From Aphrophora alni (taxonomy: Eukaryota > Arthropoda > Insecta > Hemiptera > Aphrophoridae): DNA of 64,000 bases. Made by a program: the position numbers and the translations under genes. Positions 12,391 through 24,444 of the stretch are shown here, in pieces. Location: the NCBI GenBank assembly GCA_963513935.1, contig OY740768.1, positions 21,761,177 through 21,825,176 of the forward strand, read 5' to 3'. Each line of letters begins with the position of its first letter. Position 1 is the stretch's first letter. The notes below the pieces were generated by a model. That model was not told where the DNA came from, did no database searches, and saw only the letters and a list, made by a program, of their open reading frames with translations.

Positions 12391-13639
12391 CTCGATGTTT
12401 TTAAAAAAGGTTTTTTTTTTATATATATTTTGTGGATTTCTTCAAATATGCATTCTTATAGTATTTAAAATTGTTTTCGTATTTGTTACACTTCATTTAT
12501 GGAATGTTAATTATATGTGTATGTTGCGAAAATTATTATTAGAATTATTATATGTTCATGTTATGCTTATTATTAACAAACGTAACCTAATGATATAAGT
12601 TGTTTAAATAATAAGCAATTTAAATTGATTTATTTTTATAAAAATTAATAATTAATCTATAATATACATTATGTTGAACTTTATTTAAAGTTCTCAGTGT
12701 AAAGATGATTCACAAACATGAAAAGACGCAATTGGTTTCTGAATTGCCAAGTATTGCAGTTTGTACGTTGGTACAGTAGAAAGATACGTTGGTATCTTGG
12801 GGCTATAAGAAATTAGCTATCCTAAGCTCATAGATCATATAGAAAGGATGAAACTACAGAAAGCAGTTTCAACGACGGCCTTTTTAAAATGACACACGTT
12901 TAATTAACAATTTTGTTATACAAATAATTAAAAGTAGATTTTGTTTAGTATGGGACTTATAATTTGGTATTCTATTGATGACACCATAGAAAATAGAAGT
13001 AATCAATAATAAACCTAAATTTTCAAAATAAAAGACATGAACTCTTGTAATATATTATATAATATTGAAGCACAAAATAACCAGATTTCAAATCTTCAAC
13101 GCTTCCACCATTATAACTTTTTGAATTTGTCAAATTAACAAACTTATACAAAAATAAATAAATCCGTGCCCCTACGACAAACAAGTATAAAATCTAAAAT
13201 TGTCACCTATTGAGCCTGTAAAAAAATATATCTAGATATATTATGTCAAGCCATAATTATATATTTGTCACTGTGAAATAATTGGTAAGAAATGAAGGCT
13301 GTTGGAAACATTGGTAAACTTCTTTTAGTATTGGTTTTGTTTGTGAAATATATAAGCATTAAAATTTTTAATTGTTGAAAGTTATTGATTATAATAAAAT
13401 AAAATATTTAATTTCATAGTTTAAAAGACATGACACACCGAGTTAAAACGAAGACCCTGATTAAAAATCATCGTGGTTTACCTGATACACAGTGATTGAA
13501 ATTTAACGAACGGAACATTAGGGTAAATGAATCTTCTAAGTTCGAGTTTAATAATTTAAACTTAGGTCTGTATATCGGGGTGTAAGCTTAAATATATAAA
13601 TCATCGTTTTTAACAGAAGTGTGATTATTATTCCACTGT
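12391..13639. other. AT-rich non-coding DNA, nothing recognised
   Basis: A 71-codon hydrophobic frame at 12,383-12,598 lacks any support. Confidence 0.4.
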
Positions 13640-13644
13640 AATGA

Positions 13645-13830
13645 GCTACACTTGTGGAAACTTCAATAACCAAACGAATTACAGCACAAGTTTCCACACA
13701 CACAAAATGACCTCATTTATTTGTATAACACAAAAGACGACATGTCAATAACTAAATCATCAATGTCAGCTGCTACATGCACACAACCCTACTGGCGGTT
13801 TATATTTGTGTTGCACAAATGAGGTGTTTT
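13645..13830. repeat. Decayed foldback element (GAAAC-tail type)
   Basis: Two nested inverted repeats are visible. CTTGTGGAAACTT pairs with CAAGTTTCCACA near 13,652 and 13,687. ACCTCATTTATTTGTATAACA pairs with a TTGTGTTGCACAAATGAGGT-like arm at 13,810-13,830. On the minus strand the 13,720-13,790 part reads a GATGATTTAGTTATTGACAT block ending in GTCGTC, followed by TTATACAAATAAA. This is like the tail block of the foldbacks at 31.6 and 43.1 kb, so it is probably a decayed member of that family. Confidence 0.55.
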
Positions 13831-14008
13831 TAATAGTTTTTGTTTATTTTAGAATAGTGTTTTCATTCATTTTGTTAATACTTATTATATTACATTGATA
13901 TTTTTTTACTCTACCATTAATATGGGTTAACGTAATCCTATGAAAGTACCTTAATAAAAATACAGCTACGAAGTTATTACTAATATTGTTTAATAGGAGA
14001 TTTCCCAT

Positions 14009-14328
14009 CATTTTTGTACACGAAAACTAATACACGACGGTTGAGTGTGTGTAAATCAAATCTCGTTATCAAGCGTGAAAGTAGAACATATAAGAGAAAA
14101 ACACCAACATAACCTAAAATGTAGTCTTAGCTTTGACTGTTCGGGTCTAATTTTAATCCTGAGTTTTTTTCTAAGATTATAGAAGTATTTTTAGTGTCAA
14201 ACAAGGCCTTACGCTGCTAGTATATGACGATATTTATCTTATTTATATGCTAGTTTCACGTTTGATAACGATAGTTGATTTATACTCAAAATTTCATGTA
14301 ATAGTTTGAATATACATAAATGATGACA
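14009..14328. repeat. Decayed foldback, same family as 24.4-25.4 kb
   Basis: The left arm (about 14,009-14,082) and right arm (about 14,250-14,328) are imperfect inverted copies. Left reads TACACGACGGTTGAGTGTGTGTAAATCAAAT and a following TCGTTATCAAGCGTG block in pieces. Right reads TTTGATAACGATAGTTGATTTATACTC in pieces, then TACATAAATGATGACAAATG. The same blocks form the arms of the 24.4-25.4 kb foldback. The spacer here is only about 170 bp, so it is a shorter or deleted relative. Confidence 0.6.
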
Positions 14329-14519
14329 AATGTTCCATTGAATAATATTATTAACATGAGCAATTCATTATCATCAAATAACTTAAAAACCAATATACCA
14401 GATAATATTTTGAAATGCTACCGCTTACATAACACACACAGTTGGAAATTATCAGTTAATAAAAATTTAACAGAGTATTTGGCAAATACAAATAATTATT
14501 GAAATTCATATGGTAATGG
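14329..14519. other. AT-rich non-coding DNA
   Basis: A short open frame at 14,320-14,502 is Asn/Leu-rich and unsupported. Confidence 0.35.
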
Positions 14520-14750
14520 TGGATTTAATGCAGAAAATTATAGATCTATATGGCGCAGGTAGATTCATAAGGAGATCCAAAAAGTGCATAAAGGTTGCCC
14601 AATCGAAAGGAGGCTGAGAGGGAGCGAAAGATGACATTTGGATGGTGTTGAAGATCTGAGAAAGCTTTGACTGAGGAGCTGGAGACAGAGTGGTGTCGAA
14701 AGAAGGGAGTAGCAATCGTATGTTGTGGAAAACAAGTTTTTAATAAAAGT
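14520..14750 (+). pseudogene. Remnant of LINE ORF2 C terminus
   Basis: On the plus strand one frame reads, between stop codons, GCPIERRLRGSER, HLDGVEDLRKL and LRSWRQSGVERRE. This matches the general look of the C terminus of many insect RTE/Jockey-type LINE polyproteins (a W-x-DGV-xDL-xxL ... RSW-xx-A-xDR-xxW arrangement). In-frame TGA and TAG codons stand where that pattern expects tryptophan or other residues. The fragment is purine-rich and less AT-rich than its surroundings. It is a dead, heavily 5'-truncated copy. The family call is by pattern only, and the open frames on the opposite strand here are shadows. Confidence 0.5.
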
Positions 14751-15180
14751 TTCCAACCTAAATTACATTTATAGCAAAATTCGTATTGATGATAAAACTT
14801 TGAAACAAAGCAACACATTTTAAGCTCTAATATGACCACCAAACATAATAAATCTTCAAAATTACTAATTTTAGCTTAAATATTGACATGATTTTTTAAT
14901 GTATGACAGTACTTATAACTAAACTTGTCAGGGAAAATAATTTTTTTTTTTACCCTATTATTTACAGCCAATGGCCAGAATCTGCCTAAGCCACGTATCC
15001 CCTAAATGCTTATAACTATCCCCTATCAAGTACATAACACATTTGCAACACTGTTTCGTAATCAATGTATACATTAGAGTCTAAAATTTAAATTGATAGT
15101 TATTGTTTAAAACATTTTATTTAATCATTGATTTCAAGAATAATATAAATCCTAAACTTATTAAAGTGTTCCAGATAATT
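14751..15180. other. AT-rich non-coding DNA, nothing recognised
   Basis: No gene or repeat recognised. Confidence 0.4.
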
Positions 15181-15196
15181 GTCAAGTATATTTCAG

Positions 15197-15443
15197 ATTG
15201 GCCATTGTTCCTCGGTGTGATGAGTGTATGATTGAAGGACTGAAATTAGTTGACATGACACTAACCCCGTTACAGCTGCAGAGAAATTCAAAGGAATATA
15301 AATCAGTCCTACTTTGCATTCGATTAGTTGTGTGGAACAGTCTATCCGACTTGTACTTCACAAATGATTGGAGTTTTTGCGGTTTAATTTCGTTTATATG
15401 GTACGTGAACGAACCTGATAATTTGAAAAGGCCGAGTGGGTGA
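15197..15443 (+). other. Possible orphan exon (81-codon frame after an acceptor-like site)
   Basis: The frame follows a good 3' splice-site-like string (TATTTCAG at 15,189-15,196). It has less AT-rich, coding-looking sequence in its first half, with CDECMIEGLKLVDM then LTPLQLQRNSKEYKSVLLCI. The second half is hydrophobic and runs to a TGA at 15,443. No donor site of good quality was seen. The protein family is not recognised. It could be a terminal exon of a decayed gene or a transposon fragment. Confidence 0.25.
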
Positions 15444-15834
15444 AATTGGTAATTTATTTCGATTGTTATAATTTTACAAACAATTGTATAATAGTTGCCA
15501 TAAACAAAACTAAGGTTATTTATATAAATAAAATAAAATTAAAGGAACTTTATTTTAAACACAGATGATCCCTTTTTTTCCTGAACGAAGCTATCTAAAT
15601 GTTAGAATTAACAATATAAATAATTAATTAACTGTAGACTATTTAGAGCAATTAAACATTTCAGTAAATCAAATATTTTACTACGAAAATAAGAAAGTTA
15701 TTTTCTCATAGGTTTCTCGAACGTATTTTACCCTATAAAAGTAATAAGAGTGTATTGCACTTGAAAATGGTCTGGTAATACTTTAAATCATTGCTTTGAT
15801 GTCAATCCTTGAAGCCAGTATGACACTTCAATTA
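15444..15834. other. AT-rich non-coding DNA, nothing recognised
   Basis: No gene or repeat recognised. Confidence 0.4.
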
Positions 15835-15837
15835 ATC

Positions 15838-15900
15838 CACGTGCATCACTGCCATATAAATTAGGCTAGATTATTTTTACTTCCAGATCAGTTATCATCA
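15838..15900 (+). promoter_or_regulatory. Promoter-like cluster: E-box, TATA, Inr
   Basis: A palindromic E-box CACGTG lies at 15,838-15,843. A TATAAA string is at 15,855-15,860 and an arthropod initiator-like TCAGTT at 15,888-15,893. The TATA-to-initiator distance of about 33-35 bp is slightly long for a classical core promoter. CACGTG (39,790-39,795), a TATAATAA string (39,812) and the following TTCCAGAT block recur in the same order in the paralogous segment at 39.8 kb. This argues that the arrangement was inherited as a unit. Function is inferred only. Confidence 0.35.
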
Positions 15901-16200
15901 ACATATAGTCAAATCAATTCATTTGCAACACAAGAGTTGAAAGTTTCTAGTTGAATTGCACAGGAATTTATTGTAATTGTTTTCCTTCTAACTACAAATT
16001 TATGGATTTATGTAATACAGTTTTCAATACAGTAAGTTATAAGTATATGTTAATTTAATGGAATTTTCTTTTAATTTGTGTGTGTTGAAAACAATTGATG
16101 GTAATGTTATCAATATTTTGAATATATTATTAAAGTTAAAGAAACAGCAATGGAAACCTATGCAAACTGCGGAGAAGTTGTGAATGATTGGACATTATTC
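15881..16200 (+). repeat. Duplicated segment with partner at 39.84-40.14 kb
   Basis: This is homologous in direct orientation to 39,841-40,140. Shared strings include TTCCAGAT, CAACATATAGTC, ATCAATT, ATTTGCAACACAAG, GTTTCTAGT/GTTTCCAGT and GATGGTAATGTTAT. It holds the putative transcription start and 5' leader of the candidate exon at 16,150. It is one of the better-preserved non-coding duplications, at roughly 75-80% by eye. Confidence 0.65.
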
Positions 16201-16207
16201 ATACCGG
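16150..16207 (+). other. Candidate short first coding exon
   Basis: An ATG at 16,150 in the context CAGCAATGG opens a 19-codon frame starting METYANCGEVVNDWTLFIP. It runs into GTAATT (donor-like) at 16,208, about 260 bp downstream of the putative start site. The paralogous copy at about 40,090-40,140 has an altered start (ATA) and a broken frame. The family is not recognised. It is plausible as a first exon, but there is no independent evidence. Confidence 0.2.
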
Positions 16208-18090
16208 GTAATTCAAAAGTATGATAAAATGTATTCGTTTTTCTTTAACAAATAACAGAATAAAGTACACAACTTCCTTTGGGATTTAATAAAAAACTTA
16301 AAATTAAGACAAATTCCTATTTGTTATTTATAATGATAGGTTTTGGTAGAACTTTGTTATCTTCTTGGAGAGAGTTAATATTTCGACTCTTTTGTTAGAG
16401 GTGGTTTTATAGCAATTTCCAATAAATAAATGGAGCAACCCTGTATAATTAACCCAAATACATTCTGATTAAATATATAACCAAACCATTCCCATCATAG
16501 CAAAATATTGACAACAGAAACACCCTGATTACAACATGATAGATGCTATGGCACAATTGACTTCATTCTGTCCAATACATCAAGGAGACGAGTTTTGCTT
16601 GCTTAATGACATACTGATATTTATGATAAATTATTGGGGCGAAGCGAGCGTAACGTTTCTATCAGAGACTTTCATCAATTTTATGAACTATGAATTTCTA
16701 AACTACGAATCATATTCCAAGGATAACTGTTAAATTGTTTTGGAAGAGTTAAAAGTTGCTTGCGTTTGATTTTGTACTAATACTGAGATATTTTGATATT
16801 TTCCCCACTTTGAAATGTATGATAATATCTGATAAGTAATAATTTTCAAAACTTCGATGTTATTTTATGTTCTTAACAATGTGCTGTATAAATCCATAAA
16901 ATGACACCGAAATAATGATCTTCAAAATATAATTGATAATTTTAATATTCAAACAAATAATGTTTGTCGTGATTTTTGTTTTCGTTCTTTCTAACTATTA
17001 GTTTTGATCGGTTCACAAACTATTCAAATGGTGTAAATTGGAGAATTAAACAAATATTTTACCAAACTGATAATTATTTTAAAAATACAATATATTTGTA
17101 CACTGTACATACATTTCGTAATAAATATTATAAAATACATATAATATTTTTTATGAAAATATATGATTTTCTTTTATTGTATAAATATAATTCAATATGA
17201 GTTTAGAAATATTTTAATAGTCGCGGTCAGGGGGCTCTACATTTTGAAATAAAATAATGACCCGCTTAATCTGCTAATTTATAAGCTCTTTTTATAAATG
17301 ATAAGGAGTTAAAAGAAAAATACAAACATAACAAAAACGTAAGTATATTTAAATGCTTATTGATTGAACAGTTGTGTTTGAACAGGGGCTGTATAGTTTT
17401 TTAATGGCGATAAAATACTGTATTTATTATATTGCTAAGGGACTACATCTTAATAATTGTTTATGTTCTGGTGTCTATTTAATGGACAATATTGTCTGCT
17501 GCCATGTAACCAAAAATAACTTTACATTCTAAATTAACCTTATATCTTATATTTTAATAAAATGCGGATATTACTTTTTGAATAATACACATTTTCATTG
17601 AAATTTGAATAGTTACGTACCTTTTTTGAAAATTGTCAGTATAGTTGTGCTACTTAATACAACAAAATGACTTTTTACCCGATAGCTTTAAAAATCTCCC
17701 TTGCATAGTTTCCGTTCATTCATATTTCTTATAAAGTCTCTATTGACCAATTTGTGTTCTTTTTCGACCCTGATGCTATTAGAGTATTGAATGGCTATGA
17801 TGACTAAGAGGTGGACACACGAATTTGTCTCAATTTATGTTTCCTTTGTTTAAATTAGGTAACAATTACGAGTAGTAACATCCGCTTTGAATAGACTAAG
17901 TAAACAATAGTGGAATTAATCATTCTTTAGTTAGATATCTTGTGTTGTAATACTTCCTGACACATACATTTTCTTTTATTGGTAAGTTGTATTTGATCTA
18001 AATAATTTAGCTCAAAATCTACACACCAAAAATCAATTTCAAGTTTTTCAGTCACTTTTGAGACAATTTTCATAATATAATATTATATAT
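16208..18090. other. AT-rich non-coding DNA, nothing recognised
   Basis: This includes a 65-codon frame at 16,536-16,733 without recognisable features and a short GC-richer patch near 17,220-17,245. Confidence 0.4.
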
Positions 18091-18092
18091 AG

Positions 18093-18160
<68 letters not shown>
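18093..18160. repeat. (AT)n microsatellite
   Basis: A long AT run with a few interruptions at its left edge. Confidence 0.95.
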
Positions 18161-18162
<2 letters not shown>

Positions 18163-18389
18163 ATTAATCGATTACAATTTTAATTTAATGTATCCTCAAT
18201 TTCAAATAAATAGTTTATTTATATATGACAGAAAACGTATTAAACTTCAATTATGATTTTAATTTTAAACTTTTCAACACATAGAAACACAAACAGACGA
18301 AACTAAAAGTAATGCTGCATAAGAATAATTGTAACACAGTCAAATCATTGTTCTTATAAATCGCACTATAAAAACATACGCTTATAGGA

Positions 18390-18670
18390 ATAAAGCTGCG
18401 ATACACATAATCTTTGAAAGGAATAATATTAAAATATAACACATATGACATACTGACTTGAAAATACACTTATGACTACATTGTAACACTCACAATATCA
18501 AATCTCGGCAATAAATAAAGGTTTAAGATTTATTGTCTTAAACTCAGACATGTTAAAAGGTGATACATTCTTTATAGACAGTAAATAACGTCCCCCTAGG
18601 TTGTGCTTCATTAGAGCTAAGTACAAGCTATAAAATAGACTGAATGGGCCGCTTTTATATCCTGCCGCAA
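18390..18670. repeat. Diverged duplicated segment, partner at 7.4-7.8 kb
   Basis: See the partner entry at 7,400-7,830. In this copy the shared blocks are TATGACATACTGACTTGAAA, TAGACAGTAAATAACG and GGTTGTGCTTCA. Confidence 0.6.
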
Positions 18671-18859
18671 GACAAAACTTTTATCATATATATTTGTATT
18701 ATAATTTATTATTAAGAAATATGTGTTTTAATATACTTAATAGTGTATAACAAACTACATATAGAAAGGAAGCGCAAAGACAAAGAAACAACCGTTGAAT
18801 CTAGTAAAAAGAAGATAATCTAAACTTCTTCTAGGTCGTACTTAGTTAATTTGTGAACA

Positions 18860-19115
18860 TTTTAAACCCCCTCTTACCTTTGTCTTCATTTTTTCTGACA
18901 TATTTCGGAAGAAATACATTTTCAAAAGTTCTTTATGTACACAGAGGAAATAAACAACTTTTGAAATTTGATTAAATTAATGTGGAGCAGATTAAAGCAA
19001 TAATTTGTGTGCCAGTTTTATGTACTTAAATAATTAAATTCTATCATTAACCAGAACTGAAATTTTGGAAAAGTGTTGTGTAGTGGCGTATACATTGTTG
19101 GTGAAACGGAGCACT
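18860..19115. repeat. Diverged duplicated segment, partner at 21.9-22.1 kb
   Basis: This aligns with about 21,890-22,085. Shared blocks are TACACAGAGGAAATAAACAA (TACACAGAGGTAATAAACAG in the partner), a TTAAAT/CTCAAATAAATAATT block, TCATTAACCAGAACTGAAAT (TCAATAACCAAAATTAAAAT) and GTGTAGTGG.../ATGTAGTGG followed by ATTGTTGGTG/TATTGGTGG. Confidence 0.55.
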
Positions 19116-20040
19116 AAATTTAACTAAATTTATAATATTGTTATTAGAGAGAAGATTTAAAAAATAGGTAACATATGGTTCAATAGCACATAATAATAAG
19201 TTTCAAAATATTTTGTTTTAATATTTGAAAGACTAATGTTGAATATAAATGAAAAAAGTCTAAGATCACTCATTAGTTATGTGTATGTTGTTACGAACAC
19301 ACATTCAAACAATAAGTTTTTTAAAGTATTTATAATATTTTTAATTTATTATTTTGATTGTTATCTATTTTTTGCCATTATACTATCTTTTTATTGCAGA
19401 AGAGAGAATTCATATCTAACAAACTGTAGAGTGGCCTATATGCATCATAAATAAGGGCAGTTATAAATCAAAGAGTAGCTTTTTCTAAATATGAATAGAT
19501 CATGTGTTATTTTGTTTAATTCTAAAAGATCAGTTTCATATCATTTTAATGTTAAAGTAGTGGTATACAATTTATTGTGAAGGGTTTTAAGGATGAAATT
19601 AGTATTTCATAAATATTTTCTACCTGATCCCAACGAAATTAAATTTTTATACTAAACCAGCCTCATTTGATTACAGAAATAAAAAATTTTCATTTGATTG
19701 TTTTGACATATTTTATGTAACGCCTAAATATCTATAGACAGATGTTATCTATAAAGTTCAAAAACTGTAATATAATTTTATTAGTTAAAGGAACACTTAA
19801 TAATATAACGTGTTTAGGGTATTTTGATTAAGAAGAGGACTGAACTTATATTTATGAAAACCAAGTACTTCACAATAATATGCACTTGGTCGGTAATTGT
19901 GTTTTCTTATTTAAATTTCCAACCCTAAAAATACTTTACTTTACGTTTTTTTACGAAACATAAAAAGAAAAAAAATTGGCTAAATTGTGAATTTGTGTTA
20001 TGTGTTTCAAAAAATACTATTACATTATGAGTTGTTTAGA
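19116..20040. other. AT-rich non-coding DNA, nothing recognised
   Basis: No gene or repeat recognised. Confidence 0.4.
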
Positions 20041-20044
20041 CTGT

Positions 20045-20305
20045 TAGAAAATAAATTAGTTTTGTTAACAAGTATTTACTATTTAGAAGACAATTCTAAA
20101 TGTTTAAATGTTTGCAATTTGAAGTTTTAAAACTTCGGAAAGTTCTAAAACTTACTTTTCTGTTCAGTTCATTTTGTTTCAAATTAGAAAGAAACAAACA
20201 CGAAATGATAAATTAAACATTCACGAAAGTTAGATTTAAATAAACGCCACCAACTGCTTCAACATAATTATTTCCAAAATATATTATTTGTTCACCTTGA
20301 CTTTC
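20045..20305. repeat. Diverged duplicated segment, partner at 12.1-12.4 kb
   Basis: See the partner entry at 12,140-12,390. Confidence 0.6.
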
Positions 20306-20677
20306 TTTGTAATAACGGGTAGGTCATAGGTCAGTTGACACCTGGTAGCTTTTGCAGTTGTACGATTAGTAGATAATCAGCTGTGACTAATTTTGTAAAG
20401 AAGTTTTATTCTACATTACATTGTTGTAATAAAAAATTTATTTGTTTTCAATGGAGGTTATTTTCATATTAGTAGTAGGGAAACATTGAAAAATGCTCAG
20501 AAAACTATCTTTGTGAAAATGCGACCTTAGTTACAATATTGCATTCTTTTTCGGAGCATATTCCTGACAGTGTATCACCACAAATAGGTAAATTTTGAAC
20601 AAGAGATTTTAGGAAATTATTATTGTTAAATTTAAGTTATAATAAATGTTGAGCTTGGCTTATGAGAAAAATTATTA

Positions 20678-20938
20678 TACAGTGTAACAAACACACAGAA
20701 CACAATTCTCACAAAATATACGTCTAAGTATCAGACGCGTTTCAACGACAAGGTCGTGCTCTTCAGTGATACACGAGCTACACCAATCAAACTATAACTC
20801 TAACTAATTATAACTAAGTAATAGTTTGATTGGTGTATCTCGTGTATCACTGAAGAGGACGACTTTGTCGTTGAAACGCGTCTGTAATTTAGGGGTATTT
20901 CTTGTGAGAATTGTGTTCTGTGTGGTTGTTAAACTGTA
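20678..20938. mobile_element. Foldback element with hammerhead-like tails
   Basis: Two arms of about 118 bp (20,678-20,797 and 20,822-20,938) are inverted copies around a ~24-bp spacer. They differ by a few substitutions and one local indel. The outer ends read TACAGTGTAACAAACACACA and its inverse. Each arm carries a CTGAAGA box, a short hairpin, then GAAACGCGTC. These lie at 20,850-20,882 on the plus strand and 20,734-20,766 on the minus strand. No protein is encoded. It is most likely a non-autonomous element or the terminal part of a retroelement inserted as an inverted pair. Confidence 0.85.
20728..20772 (-). ncRNA. Candidate type I hammerhead ribozyme
   Basis: Read on the minus strand from 20,772: GTATCA (stem I, 5' strand), CTGAAGA (core, 20,760-20,766), a stem-loop with arms ACGAC and GTCGT flanked by small mismatches (stem II), GAAA (20,743-20,740), then the self-complementary ACGCGT (stem III). 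A C follows at the cleavage position (20,734), then TGATAC, which pairs perfectly with GTATCA. The CUGANGA and GAAA boxes and the N-U-H site fit the hammerhead consensus. The palindromic stem III with no loop fits the dimeric type reported for Penelope-like elements. The weak point is the base of stem II, where a G-T closing pair and one unpaired base replace the usual G-C. The opposite arm keeps the core but has lost stem I pairing. Confidence 0.45.
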
Positions 20939-21770
20939 TAAATTCAAGTTAGTTGATAAGGTTAGACACAACGGTGGATAGAGAATCTGATAATCTAATA
21001 GAGGAATTTTAATCTAATTTGATTGCCCTCGGGGAGTTATTTTTGCAGGTGGGCTCAGACGTTCTTATTTTTGAATAAATATTATTTCTTACTAAGGAAA
21101 ATGGCAGTTTTATAATGTATTAGATTAGTTTTCTACATTCTGTGATTGTTTTTTTTGTTCAATTAGTCTGTGTAATCTTCTCTTTCTAAATTAATTTGTA
21201 AATGACAATTATTCAATTTCGTCAACTAACTTATGGTCAACCAGGTATATTTATTAGGTAATTTCTTTTCTTTATTCAGATTTGTATTGAGAAATTTTTT
21301 AATATTTTACACGTATTAAATTTCATTTATTTAAAACATTACATGTAATTATATAAGAATGTATCATTAAGTGTAAAACAATGAAATACAAAACAATGAA
21401 ATATTTAAATACACTGTATTAAGTCAATTGTATAATCGAAGTTTCAGGAAAAGATAAAAATTGTCTGTCAAGTGAGTGAAAAAAATTGTACGGTAGACCG
21501 AACAATTATTCATTGTTACTCCATTAACATTAGTTTTTAAAAATAACAGAAATATTTGAATAATGCTATTATTTATAATTTTGAATACAATTTTTTTTAA
21601 TTTTATTTTTATTTTATTTTTTATACTTCATGCAAAACATTTACAATGACGAAATGAAAACTCACAAGCTCAAATTACACAATTAAGTAGCGATTCTATG
21701 AAGTTATTTACGAATAAAACAATGTTACAGTATATTGTGTAATTAAAGTGTAATACTTAATGTGAGTTCT
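20939..21770. other. AT-rich non-coding DNA, nothing recognised
   Basis: No gene or repeat recognised. Confidence 0.4.
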
Positions 21771-21774
21771 TCTA

Positions 21775-21890
21775 CACGAACAAAAGATATGCAAGAAGGA
21801 ATGCACGATATTAATTCTCTCTTGGACTAGTAAACTTATAGATGTCACTAATCGGCAATCGTCCACATGCGATATCACATTTAATGTTGT
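21775..21890. repeat. Direct repeat, copy 1 (partner 22.72 kb)
   Basis: About 105 bp is shared with 22,725-22,830. Landmarks are GCAAGAAGGAATGCAC, ATATTAATTCTCTCTT, ACTAGTAAAC, CACTAATCGGCAATCGTCCA (CACCAATCGCCAGTCATCCA in the partner) and CACATGC. It is clearly better conserved than the surrounding DNA. Confidence 0.8.
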
Positions 21891-22085
21891 TTAAATACAC
21901 AGAGGTAATAAACAGTTTTTAAAAACAGTGTTCATTCCAAACGGATCAGCTGAAGTTAAGGAAACGCTGCATGTGCTCAAATAAATAATTTTCACTCAAT
22001 AACCAAAATTAAAATGATGGAGATGTAGTGGGAAATGGTGAACATATTATTGGTGGGATCACAGGATTAAATTTAAGCACATTTC
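21890..22085. repeat. Diverged duplicated segment, partner at 18.9-19.1 kb
   Basis: See the partner entry at 18,860-19,115. Confidence 0.55.
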
Positions 22086-22720
22086 TATTAACGTCATGAA
22101 AGTCAACAGTAAAAAACATTTATCATGAAATTGAATGACAGATAATTTCAAATTACATATGTTGTTGTTATTATTATTATTTTTATTGTTTTATGTTAAG
22201 TAATATTTACGAATGTTAATTCACATACATGGATTATCGATAATTATGTAGAAGCAATACAACACAACGATAATTATTACACAACACAAGGAGTTGCTAC
22301 ATATTTTTTTTTTAACTAACTTCTCCAGAGAAACTTGAATCAATTCATAAAACATAGTATCAGAACAAGATAGAAGTGTCCTGTTCCAGTACATGAACAA
22401 ATTTTAATGTAAACCAAACAATAATTATTCCTTTAAGTACTATAGTAGCTACACAATAACAGACGTACCTGATTTATTAGTATTAGGCTAATTACTTTTT
22501 GGAACTCGTTACAAATATTAATTTTACTTCATGGGAAACGGTAATATTTATATATTTATCTTTATATGGACATGTCATTATTTTATTTAATGATAACTCA
22601 AAAACTATAAACTTAAATTAAACAGTTATATAACAATTTTACTTTATAAAATTAATCAACAATAATTTTTTTTTAATATTTTGTATTTAATGTGTATTAC
22701 TTAATATGATTTATTTTCCG
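22086..22720. other. AT-rich non-coding DNA, nothing recognised
   Basis: A short (TTG/TTA)n run lies near 22,160-22,185. Confidence 0.4.
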
Positions 22721-22724
22721 TGAA

Positions 22725-22832
22725 AAACAGAAGAAGGTGGAATGCAAGAAGGAATGCACTATATTAATTCTCTCTTCAACTAGTAAACCTTTAGAAAGCA
22801 CCAATCGCCAGTCATCCACATGCTGGTTTAAT
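22725..22832. repeat. Direct repeat, copy 2 (partner 21.78 kb)
   Basis: See the partner entry at 21,775-21,890. Confidence 0.8.
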
Positions 22833-23993
<1,161 letters not shown>

Positions 23994-24444
23994 CCTATCA
24001 ACTCTCTTGTTCTATTCCATTCGTGCGCTATAGAATATTAGAGGGCTAGGGGTCTTTTATGTTTTGTTTTTTTTCTTCTTCTTTTTAACAGTTGATGATG
24101 ACGAGATTTCCCTTTAAACAACAAGAAAAAAACGTAACAATGTTGCAAATTCCATTAGTAATTATATTAAAATATTGTGGTTTCCATATGTAATTAATTT
24201 TTCTGCAGGTTGGTTCTTCCAAATCTTCAACTTGACTTGGAAATTTTAGAGTCGTATTTGAGAAAATTGTATATTTTTCTTACAACAGTTATCCCAAACT
24301 TTTAATAACAAATTTAATCAATATATCAAGATATGCTTACATATCAAATTTGATTGAAATCGGTTCACGCGTTTGGGTTGCAGAACATTTCACATATTTT
24401 CTATTTTTTAAATTATTACTTAATGATGGAATATTTGTATTAAA
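23994..24444. other. AT-rich non-coding DNA, nothing recognised
   Basis: No gene or repeat recognised beyond T-rich runs near 24,060. Confidence 0.4.
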
